7,642 bases of DNA from an uncultured Armatimonadota bacterium (GTDB lineage: Bacteria; Armatimonadota; Armatimonadia; Armatimonadales; Armatimonadaceae). The notes beneath the pieces are model-generated. The model saw nothing but the letters and a program-made list of their open reading frames with translations. It was not told the origin of the DNA and searched no databases. This document shows positions 1-5,995 of the stretch, piece by piece (the first letter of the stretch is position 1; every line of letters begins with the position of its first letter). The DNA is taken from NCBI GenBank assembly GCA_903881535.1, contig CAIRTT010000129.1, forward strand, positions 1 through 7,642, in the 5' to 3' direction. The position numbers and the translations under genes are program-made.

Positions 1-526
1 GGCTGATGCCGTTTCCAATACCGCGCTCTGTGATCTGCTCACCCAGCCAGAGCAAAAACATCGTTCCAGCAGTCAAAGCAGTTACCGTTGTGGCAATGGA
101 AATGATCCCAGGTTGCAACGCTCCGTTTGAGACAAGAACATTACAAAGACCGACACCCTGAACCACTGCAAGTGCAACGGATGCATATCGGGTGTAGCGG
201 CTGATGACCTTACGCCCACTCTCCCCTTCCTTTTGAAGGGCCTTGAGCTGTGGTATCGCCACCGTCATCAACTGCATAAAAATAGATGCGTTGATATACG
301 GAGTAATCGAAAGTCCAATAATCGAGAACTTCTTCAGGGCACCGCCGGAAAACACATCCAATGCGTTTAGTAGACCAGACTGTAACAGCCGATCCATTGC
401 ATCATGGTTAATCCCAGCCGCAGGCACATGCAATGCCAGAATGTAAACAGCAAATATTATCAGAACATACTGAAGGCGCTGCCGGATATCCGGAACCTGC
501 ACCGCAGCCTGCAACTTCTGTAGCAT
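1..526 (-). CDS. secY: Protein translocase subunit SecY, N-terminal 175 residues (cut by window start)
   Basis: Central channel subunit of the SecYEG translocon, which moves unfolded proteins across or into the inner membrane. The 526 nt give 175 residues, about 40% of a typical SecY of roughly 440 residues. Visible in order: a short cytoplasmic N-terminus, TM1 (about 20-38), the plug and TM2 region with the family signature FSGGALKKFSIIGLSITPYI (59-78) then NASIFMQL, the loop LQKEGESGRK (97-106), TM3 (about 112-132), and TM4 ending in LGEQITERGIGNGIS (161-175), another SecY hallmark. The ATG at 526 is preceded by TGAGGA (537-532) at 5-nt spacing. It is the last visible gene of the spc cluster, 95 nt after rplO, and that gap holds a strong hairpin. 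Identity is certain; only the 3' part is missing. Confidence 0.97.
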   Translation of the reverse strand, partial: MLQKLQAAVQVPDIRQRLQYVLIIFAVYILALHVPAAGINHDAMDRLLQSGLLNALDVFSGGALKKFSIIGLSITPYINASIFMQLMTVAIPQLKALQKEGESGRKVISRYTRYASVALAVVQGVGLCNVLVSNGALQPGIISIATTVTALTAGTMFLLWLGEQITERGIGNGIS

Positions 527-547
527 CGTTATCCTCAGAGTTGGACC

Positions 548-608
548 AAAAATAGCCGGTATGGCGTACCAATTACAGACCCTGCAATCGATACGCCACG
601 TATTCCGG
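548..608 (-). promoter_or_regulatory. Long hairpin with U-tract between rplO and secY (attenuator-like)
   Basis: Read as minus-strand RNA, arm 598-582 pairs with arm 578-562 without a break: 17 pairs, including three G-U wobbles, closed by a 3-nt loop (581-579). An outer CCGG/CCGG pairing (608-605 with 559-556) can extend it across an internal loop. A run of five U (552-548) lies just downstream, and the secY Shine-Dalgarno (537-532) follows about 10 nt later. The form is that of an intrinsic terminator or attenuator, or a processing/stability element that lowers secY relative to the ribosomal proteins. The pairing is seen directly; the function is inferred. Confidence 0.6.
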
Positions 609-621
609 TGTTGTCGAAATC

Positions 622-1092
622 TTAGATGACTTCGACTGTTCCTCCAGCAGCAGTGATCGCAACCTGTGCGCCTGCGCTGAATTTATGAGCACGAACCGTT
701 AGTGCCTTGTCAACACCACCGCGTGACAAAATCTTTACCGGAAGCGCAAGGGAGCTAATCAATCCGACGGCCTGAAGCGCCTCTGGAGACACTTCACTCC
801 CCGCTTCAAAGCGGAGCGCAATCATATCCAGATTAACTGCAGAGTAATGCGTCTTGTAGCGGCCAGTGTTGAACCCACGAGCAGTCAGACCTACACCGAT
901 ACCACGCTGCTTAGGCAGACGTCGATGCAATGGAGTCTGTCCACCCTCGAATCCAGGACGCACAGAGCCTCTCGCCTTGTCACCCTTGTGACCACGCGTA
1001 CTGGTCTTACCATGGCCAGAACCTGGACCACGACCGATGCGCTTACGACGATGAGTTGATCCGTCAGCTGGACGGAGATCGGTTAGATTCAT
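622..1092 (-). CDS. rplO: 50S ribosomal protein L15 (uL15)
   Basis: Large-subunit protein that binds 23S rRNA late in 50S assembly. The 156 residues are near the usual 145-155. The N-terminal basic, glycine-rich rRNA-binding extension is typical: RRKRIGRGPGSGHGKTSTRG (16-35), then HKGDKARG and PGFEGGQTPLHRRLPKQRG (47-65). The C-terminal globular domain ends in GAQVAITAAGGTVEVI, matching the family's AxxxIEAAGGxxEVI ending. The start ATG at 1092 overlaps the rpmD stop by 4 nt (ATGA), and GGAGG (1104-1100), inside the last rpmD codons, sits 7 nt upstream, so the two are translationally coupled. Its stop is followed by the 95-nt structured gap before secY. Confidence 0.97.
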   Translation of the reverse strand: MNLTDLRPADGSTHRRKRIGRGPGSGHGKTSTRGHKGDKARGSVRPGFEGGQTPLHRRLPKQRGIGVGLTARGFNTGRYKTHYSAVNLDMIALRFEAGSEVSPEALQAVGLISSLALPVKILSRGGVDKALTVRAHKFSAGAQVAITAAGGTVEVI

Positions 1093-1274
1093 TCAGCAAC
1101 CTCCACAACCTGTAGCATGTGGCGAATCTTGAAGATCATTCCACGGATGGAGTTGTTATCAGGCTGAATGACCGTACGCCCAACCTTGGTCAGACCAAGT
1201 GCACGTGCGGTCGCACCCTGCGAACCTTCAAACCCGATTGGGCTCTTCTTCAATGTGATCTCAAGCTTGGACAT
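1089..1274 (-). CDS. rpmD: 50S ribosomal protein L30 (uL30)
   Basis: Small 23S rRNA-binding protein of the large subunit, 61 residues, the normal bacterial size. It begins MSKLEITLKKSPIG and has the family core ALGLTKVGRTVIQPDNN followed by SIRGMIFKIRHMLQVVEV, the counterpart of the usual LGLxxxGxTV...RGMIxKVxHLVxV. Two adjacent in-frame starts exist, GTG at 1277 and ATG at 1274. I chose ATG because GGAGG (1285-1281) is 6 nt from it but only 3 nt from GTG. It overlaps the end of rpsE by 14 nt and rplO by 4 nt, so it is embedded in a coupled rpsE-rpmD-rplO run. Confidence 0.95.
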   Translation of the reverse strand: MSKLEITLKKSPIGFEGSQGATARALGLTKVGRTVIQPDNNSIRGMIFKIRHMLQVVEVAE

Positions 1275-1797
1275 CACTTACCTCCGTATTCACGGCACCG
1301 CGCCTGATCTCAGAGACCGACTTCCCACGAAGGGAAGCGACCAACTCAAGAGAACGCAGCTGCTTCAAAGCATCAACACAGGCCCATGCGTTGTTCACCG
1401 GGTTGTTTGCACCGATGGACTTCGCCAGAACATTACGGACCCCAGCAAGTTCAAGCAATACACGTACTGCTCCACCAGCCACAACTCCAGTACCATCGGC
1501 TGCCGGCTTCAACAGAACTTCCGATGCACCGTGGTGCGCCAGAACTTCATGAGGAATCGAGCCATCTACCATAGGTACACGGAAAACAGCTTTCTTCGCA
1601 GCTTCGGTACCCTTACGGATTGCATCCGGGATAGCACGGGCTTTGCCAATACCTACACCGACATGACCTTGGCCATCACCTACAACAATGAGAATCGACC
1701 AAGACATGGTTCGTCCACCCTTGTGGGTCTTCTGAACCTTGTTGGTACGTACAATTCGCTCTTCGAGGTCGAGCGCGTCGACATTAATGCGTGCCAT
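1261..1797 (-). CDS. rpsE: 30S ribosomal protein S5 (uS5)
   Basis: Small-subunit protein at the mRNA entry and decoding region, involved in fidelity and in spectinomycin action. At 178 residues it is slightly longer than E. coli S5 (about 167), with a C-terminal tail after GKSVSEI. The N-terminal double-stranded-RNA-binding-like domain (about 15-78) contains VQKTHKGGRTMSWSILIVVG and GxGxVGVGIGKARAIPDAI. The C-terminal domain carries KPAADGTGVVAGGAVR and LELAGVRNVLAKSIGANNP, both highly diagnostic. Start ATG at 1797 overlaps the rplR stop by 1 nt (TAATG). GGGAGG (1815-1810) is a rather distant 12 nt away, so reinitiation after rplR is likely. The end overlaps rpmD by 14 nt. Confidence 0.97.
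   Translation of the reverse strand: MARINVDALDLEERIVRTNKVQKTHKGGRTMSWSILIVVGDGQGHVGVGIGKARAIPDAIRKGTEAAKKAVFRVPMVDGSIPHEVLAHHGASEVLLKPAADGTGVVAGGAVRVLLELAGVRNVLAKSIGANNPVNNAWACVDALKQLRSLELVASLRGKSVSEIRRGAVNTEVSDVQA
1281..1285 (-). promoter_or_regulatory. Shine-Dalgarno of rpmD, inside rpsE
   Basis: GGAGG lies within the last codons of rpsE (Thr-Glu-Val). Its 6-nt distance to the ATG at 1274 favours that start over the GTG at 1277. Ribosomes finishing rpsE pass directly over it, which supports coupled translation. Confidence 0.7.
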
Positions 1798-2156
1798 TAG
1801 AAATCTAAGCCTCCCTCACGCGCCGCATCTGCAAGCGCCTTGATCCGACCGTGATAGAGATATCCGCCACGGTCGAATACGACCTTGCTAATACCTGCGG
1901 TGAGCGCACGCTCGGCAACAAGCTTGCCAACAGCAACTGCACCTGTGATGTTGCCACCACTTGTTTCGGCCCGGACACCTGCATCAAGGGATGTCGCACA
2001 AGCAAGGGTTCGCCCTGTCGTGTCATCAATCACCTGCGCATAGATATGAGCTGTTGAACGGTATACGTTCAAACGTGGCCGCTCTTGAGTACCAAATACA
2101 CGCTTACGAATGCGACTGTGACGTCGCGAACGGCTTGCGTTCTTGTTTACTTGCAT
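1797..2156 (-). CDS. rplR: 50S ribosomal protein L18 (uL18)
   Basis: Binds 5S rRNA and, with L5, anchors it to the central protuberance of the 50S subunit. The 119 residues match the usual 115-120. The basic N-terminus SRSRRHSRIRKRVFGT precedes the conserved ERPRLNVYRSTAHIYAQVID. The C-terminus has AERALTAGISKVVFDRGGYL then YHGRIKALADAAREGGLDF, a near-perfect family ending. Start ATG at 2156 follows AAAGGA at about 9-nt spacing. It lies 57 nt after rplF and overlaps the rpsE start by 1 nt. Its usual 5S partner L5 (rplE) is not present in the window. Confidence 0.97.
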   Translation of the reverse strand: MQVNKNASRSRRHSRIRKRVFGTQERPRLNVYRSTAHIYAQVIDDTTGRTLACATSLDAGVRAETSGGNITGAVAVGKLVAERALTAGISKVVFDRGGYLYHGRIKALADAAREGGLDF

Positions 2157-2187
2157 AAAATAAAATCCTTTTCACAGAGCCTCGGAA

Positions 2188-2207
2188 CTACCGGGACCCC
2201 TACCGGG
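2188..2207 (-). repeat. Short tandem direct repeat in the rplF-rplR gap
   Basis: The 8-mer CTACCGGG (plus-strand reading) occurs at 2188-2195 and again at 2200-2207, with a 4-nt gap. This is in the 57-nt space between rplF and rplR, upstream of the rplR Shine-Dalgarno. I see no strong hairpin here. It could be chance or a small protein-binding site. Confidence 0.4.
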
Positions 2208-2213
2208 TGCGGC

Positions 2214-2801
2214 TTACTTCTTCTTGCCGCCCTTACCGCCGCCCTTACCAGCCTTGCCAGACTTACCAGCCTTACGCCGGACAATCTCAGTGCTGTAGCG
2301 GATGCCCTTGCCCTTGTATGGCTCTGGCGGACGGACCTTGCGGACCTCCGCTGCCGTCTGGCCAACAACTTCCTTGTCGATGCCTATCACCGTGATGATT
2401 GGCATACGTTGGTTGTCCTGCTCCACCTTGAAGCTGACACCAGCACGAGGCGTAACAGTCACTTGGTGTGAATAACCAACACTCAACACAAGGTTTTGGC
2501 CTTCGATGACTGCACGGTAACCAACACCGGTCACGTTAAGAACCTTTGCATAACCAACGGACACACCGATGACCATGTTCGCCAGAAGCGTACGGGTCAA
2601 ACCATGCATCGCACGATGGCGCTCAGAATCCGTTGGACGGGATACGACAGCAGTCGACCCATCGATTTGAACCAACATATCCGGATTCAACGTCCGAACA
2701 AGAACACCCTTAGGACCGGTGACCGTTGTCTGGCCATCCGCATCCGTCACGATGCTAACACCTGCAGGCAGCGTAATAGGCTGCTTTCCAATACGGGACA
2801 T
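2214..2801 (-). CDS. rplF: 50S ribosomal protein L6 (uL6) with Lys/Gly-rich C-terminal tail
   Basis: Binds 23S rRNA near the sarcin-ricin loop and the GTPase-associated site. The N-terminus MSRIGKQPITLPAGV and the signature VRPPEPYKGKGIRY (156-169) identify it, with the two usual repeated alpha/beta domains (about 1-80 and 83-175). The 195 residues exceed the common 175-180 because of a low-complexity tail from 177 to 195. That tail has eight Lys, eight Gly, two Ala and one Ser, with an initial K-x-G triplet rhythm. The start ATG at 2801 follows GGGGGAG at about 9 nt. The tail is probably disordered and may contact RNA; this is inference. It lies 70 nt after rpsH, a gap that holds two hairpins. 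Confidence 0.97.
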   Translation of the reverse strand: MSRIGKQPITLPAGVSIVTDADGQTTVTGPKGVLVRTLNPDMLVQIDGSTAVVSRPTDSERHRAMHGLTRTLLANMVIGVSVGYAKVLNVTGVGYRAVIEGQNLVLSVGYSHQVTVTPRAGVSFKVEQDNQRMPIITVIGIDKEVVGQTAAEVRKVRPPEPYKGKGIRYSTEIVRRKAGKSGKAGKGGGKGGKKK

Positions 2802-2814
2802 ATCAGGTTACTCC

Positions 2815-2865
2815 CCCACCAATTCGATTGGTAGGTCTCGATCACCAACTGCATAGGATGCAGTT
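2815..2865 (-). promoter_or_regulatory. Two tandem hairpins between rpsH and rplF
   Basis: Hairpin 1: AACTGCAT (2865-2858 on the minus strand) pairs perfectly with ATGCAGTT (2854-2847) across a 3-nt loop. Hairpin 2: ACCAAT (2832-2827) pairs with ATTGGT (2823-2818) across a 3-nt loop, and can be extended by CC/GG (2835-2834 with 2816-2815) past one mismatch. Its 3' arm runs into the GGGGGAG Shine-Dalgarno of rplF. There is no U-tract, so a translational or stability role is more likely than termination. The pairings are seen; the regulatory role is inferred. Confidence 0.5.
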
Positions 2866-2871
2866 AACAAC

Positions 2872-3282
2872 TTAGAAGATGGTCGCGACGACCTCACCAC
2901 CGATGCCGAGGCGCTTTGCAGCACGACCGGTCATCAAGCCACGACTTGTGGACACGATGGAGATACCAAGACCACGCTTGACCATAGGGATTTCATCCGA
3001 TGTGACATAAATCCGCAGACCAGGCTTGGAGATACGCTTGATTGTGTCGATGACTGGAGTGCGACGATGGCCAACACCCTGAGCGTACTTCAACGCAACC
3101 TTTATGTTGTTTTGAGGCGCAGCCTCTACGAGCTCGTAGGACTTGATATAGCCCTCATCGAGCAAGATACGGAGAACTTCCATCTTCATCTTAGACGATG
3201 GAACTTCCAATGAGTCATGATTTGCCGCCTGCGCATTACGAATGCGAGTCAGGAGGTCACCGATAGGATCAGAAACTACCAT
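2872..3282 (-). CDS. rpsH: 30S ribosomal protein S8 (uS8)
   Basis: Primary 16S rRNA-binding protein of the central domain. In E. coli it is also the repressor of the spc operon. The 136 residues are close to the usual 130-135. It begins MVVSDPIGDLLTRIRNAQ, the standard opening (DPIADMLTRIRNA), and continues VPSSKMKMEVLRILLDEGYI. The C-terminal RNA-binding signature is ISIVSTSRGLMTGRAAKRLG followed by IGGEVVATIF. Start ATG at 3282 follows GGAGG at 6 nt, and the gene sits 15 nt after rpsN. If S8 autoregulates here as in E. coli, its target must differ, because the E. coli site lies at rplX-rplE, which is absent. The hairpins around rpsN and rplF are candidates. Confidence 0.97.
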   Translation of the reverse strand: MVVSDPIGDLLTRIRNAQAANHDSLEVPSSKMKMEVLRILLDEGYIKSYELVEAAPQNNIKVALKYAQGVGHRRTPVIDTIKRISKPGLRIYVTSDEIPMVKRGLGISIVSTSRGLMTGRAAKRLGIGGEVVATIF

Positions 3283-3297
3283 TACAGACCTCCAAAA

Positions 3298-3585
3298 CTA
3301 CCAAGACGACTTCGTTACACCAGGAATAAGTCCACGGTGAGCCAATTCACGGAATGTCTGACGTGACACACCAAACTTACGCATGAAACCACTGGCGCGG
3401 CCAGTGATCGAACAGCGGTTCTTTACACGGGTACGGGACGAATCACGTGGGAGCAATGCAAGCTCCATGGTTGCATCAAAATCGCCTTTGTCTGCGCGAG
3501 CCTTAAGCTCTGCACGACGCTCAGCGAAGCGGGCCACCGTAGCGATACGACGGGCTTCCCGGGTTTTCCAAGCTTCTCTAGCCAT
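3298..3585 (-). CDS. rpsN: 30S ribosomal protein S14 (uS14), zinc-free form
   Basis: Protein of the 30S head. At 95 residues it lies between the 61-residue zinc-binding form and the 101-residue E. coli form. It belongs to the cysteine-poor class: only one Cys (58) and no CxxC pairs. Diagnostic segments are LPRDSSRTRVKNRCSITGRA (45-64), SGFMRKFGVSRQTFRELAHRG (65-85) and the ending IPGVTKSSW. ATG at 3585 has GGAGG (3595-3591) at 5 nt, and an in-frame TAG lies 17 codons upstream. In the canonical spc order rplE should precede it. Here rpsN is the first gene after a candidate promoter and leader, with actP upstream. Confidence 0.97.
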   Translation of the reverse strand: MAREAWKTREARRIATVARFAERRAELKARADKGDFDATMELALLPRDSSRTRVKNRCSITGRASGFMRKFGVSRQTFRELAHRGLIPGVTKSSW

Positions 3586-3599
3586 ATTTTCCTCCAGTT

Positions 3600-3696
3600 C
3601 CTGTACCTTGGCACAGGCTTTGGCGTAGTTAAACTACTTTTTCCATTACGCACCGACAATGCCGACACGCAATTTAGTCTCAGTGGGACACACTGA
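3600..3696 (-). promoter_or_regulatory. Structured 5' leader of the rpsN-secY operon
   Basis: Three inverted repeats lie between the candidate promoter and rpsN. TCAGTG/CACTGA (3696-3691 with 3685-3680, 5-nt loop) would be at the extreme 5' end of the RNA. GTAGTT/AACTAC (3637-3632 with 3630-3625) is a 13-nt palindrome. CCTGTGC/GTACAGG (3617-3611 with 3606-3600, one G-U pair, CAAG loop) ends 4 nt before the rpsN Shine-Dalgarno. No coding signal or remnant of rplE is visible here. Such leaders often serve ribosomal protein autoregulation; that role is inferred. Confidence 0.45.
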
Positions 3697-3704
3697 ACCT
3701 TCGG

Positions 3705-3732
3705 ATTCTACCATGCAAAGCGGTCTCTGCAA
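3705..3732 (-). promoter_or_regulatory. Candidate sigma70-type extended -10 promoter for rpsN operon
   Basis: Minus-strand TTGCAG (3732-3727, 3 of 6 to consensus) is followed by a 16-nt spacer and TAGAAT (3710-3705, 5 of 6). A TGG immediately before the hexamer supplies the extended -10 element. Transcription would start near 3698, giving a leader of about 113 nt. The element begins 5 nt after the actP stop codon, where a new promoter is needed because the upstream half of the spc operon is missing. Confidence 0.55.
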
Positions 3733-3737
3733 GATGA

Positions 3738-5660
3738 TCAGTGGTCTGAGGTGATGTAATCCTTGCTGTATCCCAACCCCTCCGGAGCATGTAGCCGAAG
3801 CATCTTTTCATCGACATCCTTTGGAATACTCCCGCGGGTGACTAACGACACCACATACATCACCAGGAGTGACAGTGGCACGGTCCAGATTGCCGGTTGC
3901 TCACACAGCGACTTCACCAACGGATCTGCAATCGTTACAACCTTACGGTCACTCAACATGAAGAGGATGATCGCAGTCAAGCTTGACAGACCACCTACTA
4001 ACATCCCACTTGCCGCACCTGTAGCCGTCAATCCTCGCCACCATGCACCAAGAAGTAGCAATGGGAAGTAGCTGGCTGCGGCGATCGCAAAAGCCCAACC
4101 AACAAGCATCGCGATGTCAAAGGTTTCAATAAACAACCCAAGAACCATCGAAATGAGACCGATTACAATGGCAGCTATTTTGAATGCAGAAATTCGCTGG
4201 GTCGGACTTGACTCAGGTTTAAGAATACGTCCATAAATGTCGTGTGCCCAGGCACCGCTCATCGAGACAAGAAGTCCACTAAATGTAGACATAAACGCCG
4301 CAAACGCACCGGCACTGGTTACGCCCTTGAGAACATCTCCCCAGATTCCTGGAACCTGCCCTGGAAGGTTAATCACAACATAATCGGTCTTGTTTGGTAC
4401 GTAAAGCCCCGGAATGAACTCACGTCCAACGGCACCCCAGATCGGCGTAAAGAAGTAAAACACACCGATTAGAACCATCACCCAGAATGTCGTCTTCTTT
4501 GCAGAACGGCCATCCGGATTGGTATAGAACCGAACGAGGATGTGAGGCAATCCGGCAGTACCACAGATCAACGCGATAATAAGACTGTAGGTATAGAGCA
4601 ATGGATAGCCGTGCTTGCTCGTAAGCGTGCCAAATGGAGCAAGCCATTTGCTGTTCTTCTGCGCATTGGGAACTGGCAAACCCTTTGTAAGCGCCAGCTC
4701 GGCAGGTTCATCAAATTCGAGCTTGATTCCCGTCAAGACAGCCTTGCCGTCCTTTTCAACAACAACCCCGCCCTTCGTCACAACAACAGGCACCAAATGG
4801 ATTGTCGTACCAGATGTAATCGCACCTGCCTTGATGATGGCATCAAGAAGCAATGCATCCTCGCCAGGTTCAGGCTTTCGACTTGGAGAAACCTTACCGA
4901 TCACCGTGGATGACTTAAATGTTACATCCGCCTCAACCGCCTGAAATGCAACAACATTGGTTGGCGCTTTTGCCTTGCCATTGACTTTGTACGTTCCATC
5001 GGTCGCCAGCACGGGAAATCCGGATGCGTTCGCGGCTGTCTTTGAAAGCGTTGATGTATACGATCCATAGATCGACATGATGACAAATACTGGTACCGCT
5101 ATCGCAAAGGCTTTTACCCAATACTGAAATGCCTGTACAAACGTAATCCCCTTCATCCCACCCAGCGCAACGTTAAACGTGATAACGGCCCCAACCACTA
5201 CGATGCCGACCCAGTAAGGCCATTGCATGATGGAACCCATCGTCACACCCGCTGCCTTCATTTGAGGCATCGTGTAAAAGAAGCCAATAAACATCACGAA
5301 CGAAACAGCAATCTTGCGGAACAGCGGCGAATCAAAGCGACCTTCGGCAAAATCTGGAATCGTATATGCTCCAAAGCGCCGAAGCGGTCCAGCAATAAAC
5401 AGCAGTAAGAACAGGTAGCCCGCTGCGTATCCGACGGGGTACCACATCGCGTCATACCCAAAGCGCATCACCAGACCCGCAACACCCATAAAGGATGCCG
5501 CTGAGAGGTACTCACCAGAGATAGCCGATGCGTTCATAAAAACGCTGACTTGACGACCCGCGACGAAAAAGTCAGATGCAGACTGGGCGCGTTTTGTTGC
5601 GTAGATTCCGAGAAGCACTGTCGCGACGGTTACAAGGATGACAAAGAACAAAGGAATCAA
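3738..5660 (-). CDS. actP: ActP-like sodium:acetate symporter (SSS family) with large insert
   Basis: Inner-membrane sodium/solute symporter, most likely taking up acetate or a similar short monocarboxylate. Family signatures: ASAISGEYLSAASFMGVAGL (44-63), FNVALGGMKGITFVQAFQYW (162-181), CGTAGLPHILVRFYTNPD (366-383), which matches the ActP motif GTAGLPHILMRFFT, SAGAFAAFMSTFSGLL (449-464) and VGWAFAIAAASYFPLLLLG (520-538). I count about 13 membrane segments. At 640 residues it is some 90 longer than E. coli ActP (549), because a soluble stretch (about 200-350) separates segments near 180-198 and 353-372. There is no cleavable signal peptide. The start is TTG at 5660, the only plausible one: an in-frame TGA lies 8 codons upstream with no ATG or GTG between. 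It overlaps the DUF485 gene by 4 nt, as expected for coupled YjcH-ActP pairs. The substrate is inferred from the family. Confidence 0.88.
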   Translation of the reverse strand: MIPLFFVILVTVATVLLGIYATKRAQSASDFFVAGRQVSVFMNASAISGEYLSAASFMGVAGLVMRFGYDAMWYPVGYAAGYLFLLLFIAGPLRRFGAYTIPDFAEGRFDSPLFRKIAVSFVMFIGFFYTMPQMKAAGVTMGSIMQWPYWVGIVVVGAVITFNVALGGMKGITFVQAFQYWVKAFAIAVPVFVIMSIYGSYTSTLSKTAANASGFPVLATDGTYKVNGKAKAPTNVVAFQAVEADVTFKSSTVIGKVSPSRKPEPGEDALLLDAIIKAGAITSGTTIHLVPVVVTKGGVVVEKDGKAVLTGIKLEFDEPAELALTKGLPVPNAQKNSKWLAPFGTLTSKHGYPLLYTYSLIIALICGTAGLPHILVRFYTNPDGRSAKKTTFWVMVLIGVFYFFTPIWGAVGREFIPGLYVPNKTDYVVINLPGQVPGIWGDVLKGVTSAGAFAAFMSTFSGLLVSMSGAWAHDIYGRILKPESSPTQRISAFKIAAIVIGLISMVLGLFIETFDIAMLVGWAFAIAAASYFPLLLLGAWWRGLTATGAASGMLVGGLSSLTAIILFMLSDRKVVTIADPLVKSLCEQPAIWTVPLSLLVMYVVSLVTRGSIPKDVDEKMLRLHAPEGLGYSKDYITSDH

Positions 5661-5995
5661 CGTGCCACCCCACTCTTCTCATCGCGCTCGATGGCATCTT
5701 CAAGCGCATTTGATTTCCGGATAAAAATGGCGCTCAGTCCCCAAGTAATTGGATAAAAGAGCACACCTAAAATGAGCCATGTGAGCGTAAATCCACCAAT
5801 CTTCTGGGATGCCACCTCTGGAAAGTAAAGATTGAAAACAGGCAGCAATAAGACGATTCCCAGAAAAACAGAGGCTACACCGAGAGACAAGCGAACCTGC
5901 CGGCGCATCACACGGCCCAGCAACGCACGATCACGTTCAGGATTCAACTCCTGATCAACATGGTTAGACATACTCGCAGGGTTCACCAAACCCAA
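5657..5995 (-). CDS. DUF485 family small membrane protein (YjcH-like)
   Basis: Small inner-membrane protein commonly encoded just before ActP-type symporters; its exact role is unknown. It has a charged N-terminus (about 10-35, rich in Arg and Glu), a first hydrophobic helix (about 36-57, LSLGVASVFLGIVLLLPVFN), a second (about 69-92, FTLTWLILGVLFYPITWGLS) and a charged C-terminus with NALEDAIERDEK. Length (112) and the two-helix layout fit the family. I chose the TTG at 5995 because AGGA (6006-6003) is 7 nt upstream. The ATG at 5971 (104 residues) is an alternative but has no clear Shine-Dalgarno. Its last 4 nt (TTGA) form the actP start. It opens the unit just after the terminator. Confidence 0.82.
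   Translation of the reverse strand: MGLVNPASMSNHVDQELNPERDRALLGRVMRRQVRLSLGVASVFLGIVLLLPVFNLYFPEVASQKIGGFTLTWLILGVLFYPITWGLSAIFIRKSNALEDAIERDEKSGVAR

Noticed and set aside
1168..1800. A 210-residue open frame on the plus strand opposite rpsE and rpmD
   Set aside because: It is fully antisense to certain ribosomal protein genes, has no recognisable motif, and its composition is that expected from the complementary strand.
2147..2368. Arg-rich 73-residue frame inside rplF
   Set aside because: Shadow frame of the Lys/Gly-rich rplF tail and the gap that follows; no independent start signal.
3423..3668. Minus-strand open frame through the rpsN leader into rpsN
   Set aside because: It runs out of frame over rpsN and matches nothing. 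I checked it as a possible rplE remnant or leader peptide and saw no L5-like residues.
3709..3737. Possible terminator after actP (TGCA repeats around 3715-3731)
   Set aside because: Only a 4-bp self-complementary pairing with a long loop and no T-run. Read-through into rpsN cannot be excluded, but no terminator is supported.
4542..4944. Plus-strand frames opposite the actP insert
   Set aside because: They are antisense to actP, whose frame is continuous and has family motifs on both sides of the insert. The insert is therefore coding on the minus strand, not a separate gene.
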